DNA from: Pseudomonadota bacterium
Lineage (GTDB): Bacteria > Pseudomonadota > Gammaproteobacteria > Burkholderiales > Burkholderiaceae_D
Reading direction: 5' to 3'
Assembly (NCBI GenBank): GCA_023435945.1
Contig: JAEZLB010000143.1
Location: 1-5,003 of the forward strand
Length of the DNA: 5,003 nt
Shown: positions 1-5,003 of the stretch, one piece after another
Layout of the letters: every line of letters begins with the position of its first letter
Position numbering within the stretch: the first letter of the stretch is position 1
Notes under the pieces: model-generated
Databases searched by the model: none
Told to the model about the DNA's origin: nothing
The model's input: the letters and a program-made list of their open reading frames with translations, nothing else
Translations under genes and position numbers: made by a program

Positions 1-2
1 GT

Positions 3-797
3 AGTAAGGCAGAATCGTCCCTGGCACGGGCCGGCACAGTCAGGACAGCAGGCTTGCAAACGGCCTCCCGTAACGTTGCCCAACAGGCTGAGAAGAAAGC
101 GTCCTCGATTCCGGCTGCCAGCGCTACAGCGAAAGCGGTTTCGGCTTCGCCGCTCGTCTCCGAACGTGCGCGCAGGGCGATGGTAGAGCGTGTCGCCAGT
201 CAGGGAGTGAAAGATCCGGTGGTGCTGAGCGCGATGGAAAGCGTGCCGCGCCATTTGTTCATGGAGCCGGCACTGGCGAGCCAGGCTTATATCGATGCTT
301 CTTTACCCATTGGGTGTCAGCAGACGATTTCTCAGCCTTACATTGTTGCAAGGATGATAGAAATCATGCGTAATAATGGGCGTGGTGGCAAATTGGACCG
401 GGTGCTGGAAATCGGCACAGGTTGTGGTTATCAGGCCGCAGTGCTGGCCAAGGTCGCAAAGGATGTCTATTCGATAGAGCGCATCCGCTTCTTGCATGAA
501 CTGGCCAAATCTAATCTGCGGGCCTTGCGTATCCCGAATCTGCGTTTGCACTATGGCGATGGAATGCTGGGCTTGCCGCAGGCCGCACCGTTCGATGGAA
601 TCATCCTGGCAGCAGCGGGGCTGGAAGTGCCACAGGCGTTGCTGGAACAATTGTCAGTCGGGGGCAGGTTGATTGCACCCGTCGGTGCACAGAAGCAGGC
701 ACTGCAGCTGGTGGAGCGAACCTCGGCGTCCCGATGGGCAACGACGGTGCTGGAAGATTGTCATTTTGTGCCCCTCCGTCCCGGAACCATGGGATAG
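3..797 (+). CDS. pcm: Protein-L-isoaspartate O-methyltransferase, 5' end probably outside window
   Basis: The product transfers a methyl group from S-adenosylmethionine to isoaspartyl residues of damaged cytosolic proteins, starting their repair to normal aspartate. Numbered from a TTG at 54, the pre-catalytic motif [13 protein letters not shown] lies at residues 89-101, the SAM-binding motif [16 protein letters not shown] at 117-132, the acidic SAM-contact strand VYSIER at 138-143, GDG at 168-170 followed by [10 protein letters not shown] at 179-188, and GGRLIAPVG at 203-211. The protein ends [10 protein letters not shown]. Residues 1-35 are an Ala/Ser-rich extension before the conserved domain. 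The frame stays open from base 3 with no ATG or GTG before 54, and Bordetella-type Pcm proteins (recalled) carry similar long extensions, so I infer that the true start lies left of the window; TTG 54 and the internal ATG at 180 are less likely. nlpD starts 20 bp after the stop, suggesting co-transcription. In proteobacteria surE normally lies upstream. Function is near certain; the start is unresolved. Confidence 0.95.
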   Translation, partial: SKAESSLARAGTVRTAGLQTASRNVAQQAEKKASSIPAASATAKAVSASPLVSERARRAMVERVASQGVKDPVVLSAMESVPRHLFMEPALASQAYIDASLPIGCQQTISQPYIVARMIEIMRNNGRGGKLDRVLEIGTGCGYQAAVLAKVAKDVYSIERIRFLHELAKSNLRALRIPNLRLHYGDGMLGLPQAAPFDGIILAAAGLEVPQALLEQLSVGGRLIAPVGAQKQALQLVERTSASRWATTVLEDCHFVPLRPGTMG

Positions 798-804
798 ATG
801 GTGC

Positions 805-809
805 AGGAA
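805..809 (+). promoter_or_regulatory. Ribosome binding site of nlpD
   Basis: AGGAA lies 8 bases before ATG 818. It supports 818 as the nlpD start rather than the in-frame ATG at 734, which would lie inside pcm and place 28 extra residues before the lipoprotein signal peptide. Confidence 0.6.
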
Positions 810-817
810 CAGAACGA

Positions 818-1630
818 ATGAGTATGGATATCCTACGTTACATTGCATTAGGTTTGACTGCGGCAGTGGTTGCCGGTTGTCAGATGGGGGGCGTTAATTC
901 ATCCGCACCCATCGTCGACAAGCGTCCAGCATCGGGTAAACCCGGTGATGCAGCACGTTCCAAGATCACGGTTACGAAAGGACAGGTTGTCGTGCAGCGG
1001 GGCGATACCTTGTACCGGATTGCTCAGGAAGTAGGGCAGTCGGTGTCGGATCTGGTGGCCTGGAACGGATTGGCCAATCCCAACGATATCAAGGTAGACC
1101 AGGTGTTGCGGGTTACGCCTCCCGAGCCGGGATCCACGCCTCAGACCGGAAGCGTCGCCTCCTCCAGCGAAGTCGAGGCCCGCCCTGCCGGATCCCAAGC
1201 TCCTGCAGATCGCGCAGACTCTGCCGCTAAAGGCGGTGGAGGTGCGGATGGCGGGAGGATGGTTATCGAAGGCATGTCGTGGGTGTGGCCGACGGAAGGA
1301 AACATTATTCAGCCGTATACCGCCGCGCGTAAGGGGATAGCGCTGGGCGGAAAAATGGGGCAGCCGGTCGTGGCGGCGGGAGCAGGGACCGTCTTGTATG
1401 CGGGAAGCGTGCGCGGCTACGGTAACCTGGTCATTGTCAAGCATACCAATACCCTGTTGTCTGCCTATGCCCACAACAGGGCCATTTTGGTGAAGGAAGG
1501 GCAGAACGTTACCCAGGGACAGAGAATTGCCGAGATGGGGAACACTGATACCGATCAGGTCAAGTTGCATTTCGAAATCCGCCAGCAAGGAAAGCCGGTG
1601 GATCCCACCAAGTTTCTTCCGGCTCGTTAG
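818..1630 (+). CDS. nlpD: NlpD-like lipoprotein, LysM plus degenerate LytM/M23 domain
   Basis: A 270-residue outer-membrane lipoprotein. In E. coli, NlpD binds septal peptidoglycan and activates the amidase AmiC for daughter-cell separation. Residues 1-20 form a signal peptide ending in the lipobox V-A-G-C with Cys21 as lipidation site; Gln22 is compatible with outer-membrane sorting. A LysM domain spans about 57-99 (VVVQRGDTLYRIAQ through VDQVLRV). A low-complexity Pro/Ser/Ala/Gly linker runs to about 147, and the LytM domain covers about 153-268, with YGNLVIVKH, SAYAHN and LHFEIR typical of NlpD. Expected zinc ligands are missing: the H-x-G-x-D segment reads RKGIAL (R171, A175) and the H-x-H pair reads K-L-H (K249, H251), so a non-catalytic activator role is likely. 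ATG 818 is chosen for its ribosome site and signal peptide; ATG 824 is an alternative. In E. coli the main rpoS promoter lies within nlpD; here the gene is followed by the rpoS relic. Confidence 0.93.
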   Translation: MSMDILRYIALGLTAAVVAGCQMGGVNSSAPIVDKRPASGKPGDAARSKITVTKGQVVVQRGDTLYRIAQEVGQSVSDLVAWNGLANPNDIKVDQVLRVTPPEPGSTPQTGSVASSSEVEARPAGSQAPADRADSAAKGGGGADGGRMVIEGMSWVWPTEGNIIQPYTAARKGIALGGKMGQPVVAAGAGTVLYAGSVRGYGNLVIVKHTNTLLSAYAHNRAILVKEGQNVTQGQRIAEMGNTDTDQVKLHFEIRQQGKPVDPTKFLPAR

Positions 1631-1637
1631 CGAAAAA

Positions 1638-1934
1638 GACACTTGTTCCGCGCCATTGCTGGGGCAGAAGTACACGCCGGCAGAAGAGCTGAAGAAGTCA
1701 TCCCGGAACAGAGGTAAGAGTGAGCGTGCGTAGTAAGAAGTCAATCTTCGAAGACCGAGCTGAGAAGGGGCGCTGCAGGTGCGCGACTGGTTGAACAGTT
1801 TGCCAGCCAGAGCCGAATGCGCATCATGCATCTTGTGGCGGGATGACGAAGAGCTTTCTGCGCCGGAGTCTTTGGCCGATGAATCTGGTGTAACCCGGGG
1901 GGTACGCCAGATTCCGCAGGAGGCCTTGCGTTAA
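1638..1934 (+). pseudogene. rpoS: Decayed rpoS remnant (sigma-38), internally deleted
   Basis: This segment sits directly after nlpD, where rpoS is normally found, and carries no intact gene. From 1764 to the TAA at 1932-1934 one frame reads GALQVRDWLNSLPAR, later ESLADESG, and finally GVTRGVRQIPQEALR. This matches sigma region 4: a W-L-x-x-L-P-x-R start, then the helix-turn-helix G-(L/V)-T-R-E-R-V-R-Q-I-Q-x-E-A-L-R, with one codon lost (E-R to G) and a stop just after A-L-R. Between about 1810 and 1840 the better match moves to another frame (RMRIM, compare R-Q-R-M-V-I-M), which suggests compensating indels. Upstream in the same frame, DTCSAPLL (1638-1661) resembles the start of region 1.2 and EVNLR (1737-1751) resembles E-x-N-L-R of region 2.1, but in-frame stops lie at 1731-1736 and 1761-1763. 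Regions 2.2 to 3 are absent, so about 0.3 kb remains of a roughly 1 kb gene. The region 4 match is strong; the upstream part is tentative. Confidence 0.72.
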
Positions 1935-1967
1935 ACTAAATGCGCATTGACGTCGCGCGGTGTAGGA

Positions 1968-1972
1968 AAGGA
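1968..1972 (+). promoter_or_regulatory. Ribosome binding site deciding the GTG start of the exonuclease gene
   Basis: AAGGA, within the purine run AGGAAAGGA at 1964-1972, lies 9 bases before GTG 1982. It favours that start over ATG 1940, which follows the rpoS relic's stop by only 5 bases and would add 14 residues before the conserved N-terminus. Confidence 0.6.
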
Positions 1973-1981
1973 TGCGTTGCT

Positions 1982-2767
1982 GTGATTCCCATACTGGTAT
2001 TCGATATCGAGACGATTCCCGACGTGACGGGCTTGCGCGCGCTGAACGGGCATTCGTCCACCATGAGCGATGACGATGTCGCTGCGGCGGCATTTGAAGC
2101 GCGACGCGAAAAAACCGGCTCGGAATTTCTGCCGCATCACTTGCACCGCGTGGCCGCGATTTCCTGCGTATTCCGCGATGACGACGGATTCCGTGTGCGT
2201 TCGCTGGGTACGGAGGCCGATAACGAGGCCAAGCTGGTCAATGATTTCTTCCGCGTGATTGACCGTTATACGCCCCAGCTCGTTTCCTGGAATGGCGGCG
2301 GATTTGATCTGCCAGTGCTGCATTATCGTGCGCTGGTCAATGCCGTAACTGCTGCCCGTTACTGGGAAATGGGTAATGATGACAAAGAGTTCAAGTGGAA
2401 TAATTACCTCAGCCGCTATCACACCCGCCATCTGGATCTGATGGATTTGCTGGCGCTGTATACCGGACGCGCCAACGCGCCGCTCGACGATCTCGCCAAG
2501 ATGTGTGGTTTTCCAGGCAAGATGGGTGTCGACGGTTCCCAGGTTTGGCCGTTATATCAGCAAGGGCGCCTGCAGGAAATCCGCGCCTATTGCGAAACCG
2601 ACGTGGTCAACACCTACCTGGTCTATTGCCGTTTTCAGTTGATGCGCGGCGAAATCACGCAGCAAGCCTACGAAGCGGAGCTGGCGCTGGTGCGTGATTC
2701 GCTGGCAGCCATCGATGCGCCCCACTGGCGCGAGTATCTGGCGGCCTGGCCTGGTTATGGCGCATGA
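1982..2767 (+). CDS. Predicted 3'-5' exonuclease, PolB-exonuclease-like (DEDDy)
   Basis: A 261-residue protein of the family described as predicted 3'-5' exonucleases related to the PolB proofreading domain (Pfam DNA_pol_B_exo2, PF10108). It should remove nucleotides from 3' ends using two metal ions; the substrate is not evident from sequence and the family is poorly characterised. All three exonuclease motifs are present. ExoI is VFDIETIPD with Asp8 and Glu10; ExoII is LVSWNGGGFDLPVLHYRAL with Asn104 and Asp109; ExoIII is YCETDVVNTYLVYCRF with Tyr203 and Asp207 in Y-x3-D spacing, which makes it the DEDDy subtype. Other recognisable segments are HLDLMDLL at 150-157 and LDDLAKMCGFPGK at 168-180. 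No polymerase domain follows. GTG 1982 is preferred because it has a ribosome site and puts the first conserved strand right at the N-terminus; ATG 1940 is the alternative. It lies between the rpoS relic and rlmD, an order I recall from Bordetella-type genomes. No damage is visible. Confidence 0.9.
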   Translation: MIPILVFDIETIPDVTGLRALNGHSSTMSDDDVAAAAFEARREKTGSEFLPHHLHRVAAISCVFRDDDGFRVRSLGTEADNEAKLVNDFFRVIDRYTPQLVSWNGGGFDLPVLHYRALVNAVTAARYWEMGNDDKEFKWNNYLSRYHTRHLDLMDLLALYTGRANAPLDDLAKMCGFPGKMGVDGSQVWPLYQQGRLQEIRAYCETDVVNTYLVYCRFQLMRGEITQQAYEAELALVRDSLAAIDAPHWREYLAAWPGYGA

Positions 2768-2804
2768 CTTGCCCCTGCTAATCCATATAAAATGACAGGT
2801 TTTC

Positions 2805-2821
2805 CGGGTGCCTTGCACCCG
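2805..2821 (+). promoter_or_regulatory. Hairpin in the exonuclease-rlmD gap
   Basis: A perfect inverted repeat, CGGGTGC-CTT-GCACCCG, has a 7-bp GC-rich stem and a 3-base loop. It is followed by the pyrimidine-rich stretch GTTTCTCCATCTTTTAT rather than a clean T-run. It lies 37 bases after the exonuclease stop and ends 16 bases before ATG 2838 of rlmD. It could act as a weak terminator or attenuator between the two genes, or as a leader structure affecting rlmD translation. The structure is directly visible; its role is inferred. Confidence 0.45.
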
Positions 2822-2837
2822 TTTCTCCATCTTTTAT

Positions 2838-4193
2838 ATGCCGCAAGAATTTATCGAAATCGAATCGCTGGACATGGAGGGCCGCGGAGTAGGTCATCTT
2901 CTCAATGAGGACGGCACTCCGGGCAAGGTTATTTTTGTCGAGGGCGCATTGCCTGGCGAACGCGTCAGCTATCAGTCGTATCGCCGCAAACCCAAATGGG
3001 AAGCGGCGACCGTAGTGGACATCCAGCGTGCCTCCAGCCTGCGGGTCACGCCTCCTTGTCCCCATTTTGGCACTTGCGGCGGTTGCGCCATGCAGCATCT
3101 GGAGCCGGGCGCGCAGGTGGCGATCAAGCAGCGCGTACTGGAAGACAATCTCAAGCATATCGGCCGCGTGAGTGCGGAAACCATGCTGCGACCCATCTAC
3201 GGCCCGTCCTGGGGATACCGTTATCGCGGACGCCTGTCGATACGCTACGTGGTAAAAAAGGGCAAAGTGCTGGTGGGATTCCATGAGCGCAAGTCGGGTT
3301 TTATTACCGACATGGGATCCTGTAAGGTGTTGCCGCCTAATGTGTCGGCCATGCTGCTGCCTTTGCGGGAACTGATTGGCTCCCTCTCCATCATGGATCG
3401 GGTACCACAGGTGGAAGTCGCCGTGGGGCAGGGTGAGCAGGAAAAAGTCACCGTGCTGCTGTTGCGCATTATGGAGCCCTTAACGGCTGATGATGAGGTG
3501 CTTCTGAAAGCTTTCGCAGATGAGTGGCGCATCCAGTGGTGGTTGCAACCCAAGGGGCCGGATACCGTTTATCCCTTTTATCCCGAACAAAGCGACTTGC
3601 ATTACGTGCTGCCGGAGTTTGGCGTACGCATGCCCTTCAAACCCACCGATTTCACCCAGGTTAATCACGAGATCAATCGCACCCTGGTTTCGCGTGCCTT
3701 GCGTTTGCTGGATATCCAGAAGGATGACAGGGTGGCGGACCTGTTTTGTGGCTTGGGTAACTTTACGTTACCGATTGCTACGCAGGCCAGCGAGGTGGTC
3801 GGTATTGAAGGCAGTACTGCGCTCACCGAGCGGGCGATGCAGAATGCAAAAGCTAATGGACTGGACAGCAAGACGCAGTTTTATTGCCGCAATCTGTTTG
3901 AAGTGACTGCCCAGGATCTGGTGGAGTTGGGCAAATTCGATCGCATGCTGATCGATCCGCCGCGTGATGGCGCCATGGCCTTGTCGCAGGCTCTGGGCGA
4001 GTTGGCCAAGGAGCAACCGGATATGCTGCCTACACGTATTGTGTATGTCTCTTGCAGTCCGTCCACGCTGGCACGCGATGCCGGTATTCTGGTCAATGAA
4101 GCGGGTTATGTGCTGAAGCAAGCGGGCGTGGTGAACATGTTCCCGCATACCGCTCATGTGGAGTCGATCGCGGTGTTCGAGCGCCCCCAGTGA
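2838..4193 (+). CDS. rlmD: 23S rRNA (uracil-1939-C5)-methyltransferase RlmD
   Basis: A 451-residue enzyme (older name RumA) that uses S-adenosylmethionine to form 5-methyluridine at position 1939 (E. coli numbering) of 23S rRNA. An N-terminal TRAM domain (about 1-62, with IESLDMEGRGVGH) binds RNA. Cys74, Cys80 and Cys83 in CPHFGTCGGC, plus Cys162 in GSCKV, are the expected four ligands of a 4Fe-4S cluster. The Rossmann methyltransferase domain has FTQVNHEIN at 272-280, the SAM loop DLFCGLGNFTLPIA at 301-314, VVGIEGS at 320-326 and the D-P-P-R motif at 373-376. The catalytic nucleophile is Cys406 in YVSCSPSTLARD, and Glu442 in HVESIAVFER is the expected general base. Length and motifs are normal and the gene looks intact. 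ATG 2838 is chosen because homologues begin just before this TRAM start, although no Shine-Dalgarno precedes it. GTG 2808 would add 10 residues and has a weak AGG 8 bases upstream, but falls inside the hairpin. A strong terminator follows. Confidence 0.95.
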   Translation: MPQEFIEIESLDMEGRGVGHLLNEDGTPGKVIFVEGALPGERVSYQSYRRKPKWEAATVVDIQRASSLRVTPPCPHFGTCGGCAMQHLEPGAQVAIKQRVLEDNLKHIGRVSAETMLRPIYGPSWGYRYRGRLSIRYVVKKGKVLVGFHERKSGFITDMGSCKVLPPNVSAMLLPLRELIGSLSIMDRVPQVEVAVGQGEQEKVTVLLLRIMEPLTADDEVLLKAFADEWRIQWWLQPKGPDTVYPFYPEQSDLHYVLPEFGVRMPFKPTDFTQVNHEINRTLVSRALRLLDIQKDDRVADLFCGLGNFTLPIATQASEVVGIEGSTALTERAMQNAKANGLDSKTQFYCRNLFEVTAQDLVELGKFDRMLIDPPRDGAMALSQALGELAKEQPDMLPTRIVYVSCSPSTLARDAGILVNEAGYVLKQAGVVNMFPHTAHVESIAVFERPQ

Positions 4194-4224
4194 GAAAGGG
4201 CGGTAAATCAACGAGTGAAGTAAT

Positions 4225-4253
4225 AAAAAAGCCGTCCCAGGGACGGCTTTTTT
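4225..4253. terminator. Bidirectional intrinsic terminator between rlmD and the yccA-like gene
   Basis: Six A, then GCCGTCC-CAG-GGACGGC, then six T form an almost perfectly symmetric intrinsic terminator with a 7-bp stem, a 3-base loop and a U-tract on either strand. It starts 31 bases after the rlmD stop and ends 18 bases short of the convergent gene's stop codon, so it can end transcripts from both sides. No other gene is visible in the 78-base gap. Confidence 0.92.
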
Positions 4254-4271
4254 GTTTATGGCAGAGCGTCG

Positions 4272-4967
4272 TTATTCGCGGTCACCGCCAAAAATCCCCA
4301 GCAAGGCCAGCAGGTTGCTGAAAATGTTGTACAGGCTCAGGTACACGCTCAGGGTGGCAGTGATGTAGTTGGTTTCACCGCCATTCACGATGCGTTGCAC
4401 GTCATACAGCAGGAAGGCCGAGAAGATGCCGATAGCCAGTACCGAAATCGTCAGGTACAGGGCGGGCAGTTGCAGGAAAATATTGGCAACGATAGCTACC
4501 AGCAGCATGATCATGCCCATCATCAACCAACGGCCCATGCCGGAGAAATCACGTTTGGTCGTCGTGGCAATGGTTGCCATAGTGGCAAAAATAGCTGCAG
4601 TGCCACCAAAGGCGGTCATGATCAGGGAGGCGCCGTTGGAGAAGCCCAGAATGTGTCCGATAAGACGTGACAGCATGAGCCCCATGAAGAAGGTGAAGCC
4701 CAGCAGTAATACCACGCCTAACGACGAATTCTTGGTCTTTTCAATTGCGTAAAAGAAACCGAAAGCAATGCCTAGAAAAAGCACCAACCCCATGAAGGGG
4801 CTGCCTTCAAAGAAACTGAAGCCCATGGAAACGCCAACCCAGGCACCGAGCATGGTCGGTATCATGGATAGGGCCAGCAACCAATAGGTGTTGCGCAGCA
4901 CCCGGTTGGTGGTCGCCGGTGTGGCGACGCCAGCGCGGGCCATGGGGGACATGCGGGTGTTGTTCAT
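4272..4967 (-). CDS. yccA: Bax inhibitor-1/YccA family inner-membrane protein (YccA-type)
   Basis: A 231-residue integral membrane protein of the Bax inhibitor-1 superfamily. The E. coli relative YccA binds the membrane protease FtsH and restrains degradation of some membrane proteins, including SecY; other family members are pH-sensitive calcium leak channels. About 25 polar cytosolic residues precede roughly seven hydrophobic helices at about 27-47, 57-75, 83-105, 113-133, 146-166, 170-188 and 204-225. The signature LLYDVQRIVNGGETNYI spans 187-202, with Asp189 as the first residue of the family's pH-sensor pair. The second sensor position, often Y-L-D in channel-type members, reads VYLSLYNIF (Ser211), as I recall for YccA, which favours the YccA subgroup. 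ATG 4967 is taken as start; GGAG (complement of 4980-4983) lies 12 bases upstream, a little far. The frame continues open to the window edge, so a further upstream start is possible. It converges on rlmD across the shared terminator. Family assignment is firm; the partner protease is inferred. Confidence 0.9.
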   Translation of the reverse strand: MNNTRMSPMARAGVATPATTNRVLRNTYWLLALSMIPTMLGAWVGVSMGFSFFEGSPFMGLVLFLGIAFGFFYAIEKTKNSSLGVVLLLGFTFFMGLMLSRLIGHILGFSNGASLIMTAFGGTAAIFATMATIATTTKRDFSGMGRWLMMGMIMLLVAIVANIFLQLPALYLTISVLAIGIFSAFLLYDVQRIVNGGETNYITATLSVYLSLYNIFSNLLALLGIFGGDRE

Positions 4968-5003
4968 GATGGTAGAAAACTCCAGGATCGCGACAGCACT
5001 GTG

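Noticed and set aside
734..817. Upstream ATG extension of nlpD
   Set aside because: It would overlap the end of pcm and put 28 residues in front of a well-formed lipoprotein signal peptide; ATG 818 has the ribosome site.
1527..1733. 68-codon plus-strand frame running from nlpD into the spacer
   Set aside because: Its first part is an out-of-frame reading of nlpD. Only the part after 1638 is of interest, as a possible trace of rpoS region 1.2.
899..1831. 310-codon open frame on the minus strand opposite nlpD
   Set aside because: It is antisense to a clear lipoprotein gene, has a Ser/Arg/His-rich composition typical of shadow frames and shows no recognisable domain.
1887..1908. Imperfect palindrome GGTGTAACCC/GGGGTACGCC as an operator or terminator
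   Set aside because: It coincides with the damaged G-V-T-R...V-R-Q codons of the rpoS relic, has a mismatch and a wobble, and has no T-run; it is probably a by-product of coding sequence and deletion.
2786..2793. TATAAAAT as a -10 box of an rlmD promoter
   Set aside because: The -10-like element is good, but no -35 match exists at 16-18 bases; TTGCCC at 2769 is only 11-13 bases away. A promoter is possible but not supported.
4369..4752. 127-codon plus-strand frame opposite the yccA-like gene
   Set aside because: It is the antisense shadow of a membrane protein with strong family signatures and has no domain of its own.
4968..5003. tRNA or other RNA gene at the right edge
   Set aside because: There are too few bases, with no tRNA arm motifs visible; it is best read as the leader of the minus-strand gene.

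Overview
The window looks like chromosomal core sequence from a betaproteobacterium, most likely of the family Alcaligenaceae (Bordetella/Alcaligenes/Advenella relatives). The reasons are the gene order pcm - nlpD - (rpoS slot) - PolB-like exonuclease - rlmD, the long N-terminal extension on Pcm, and Pcm motifs such as [12 protein letters not shown] and the FVPLRPG tail, which I recall from Bordetella-type Pcm. The family is inferred from recalled homologues, not from a search.

Layout: (1) bases 1-797, + strand: pcm, a protein-repair methyltransferase whose reading frame is open to the left edge, so the true start is probably outside the window. (2) 818-1630, +: nlpD, an outer-membrane lipoprotein with LysM and degenerate LytM/M23 domains. 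(3) 1638-1934, +: a short stop-containing relic in the exact place where rpoS normally follows nlpD. Its end still reads as a damaged sigma-factor region 4 (GVTRGVRQIPQEALR, compare the usual G-L-T-R-E-R-V-R-Q-I-Q-x-E-A-L). I interpret it as an rpoS pseudogene that has lost most of its middle. (4) 1982-2767, +: a DEDDy 3'-5' exonuclease of the PolB-exonuclease-like family. (5) 2838-4193, +: rlmD (rumA), the 23S rRNA m5U methyltransferase with an Fe-S cluster. (6) 4225-4253: a symmetric, probably bidirectional terminator. (7) 4272-4967, - strand: a YccA-type Bax inhibitor-1 family membrane protein that converges on rlmD.

The plus-strand genes form a compact collinear block around stationary-phase and maintenance functions: protein repair, control of cell-wall splitting, formerly the general stress sigma factor, a nuclease and rRNA modification. 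The main point of interest is the decay of rpoS with both flanks intact. If no second rpoS copy exists, this lineage has lost the general stress sigma factor. I see no mobile element, CRISPR array, tRNA or rRNA, and no sign of a novel multi-gene system.
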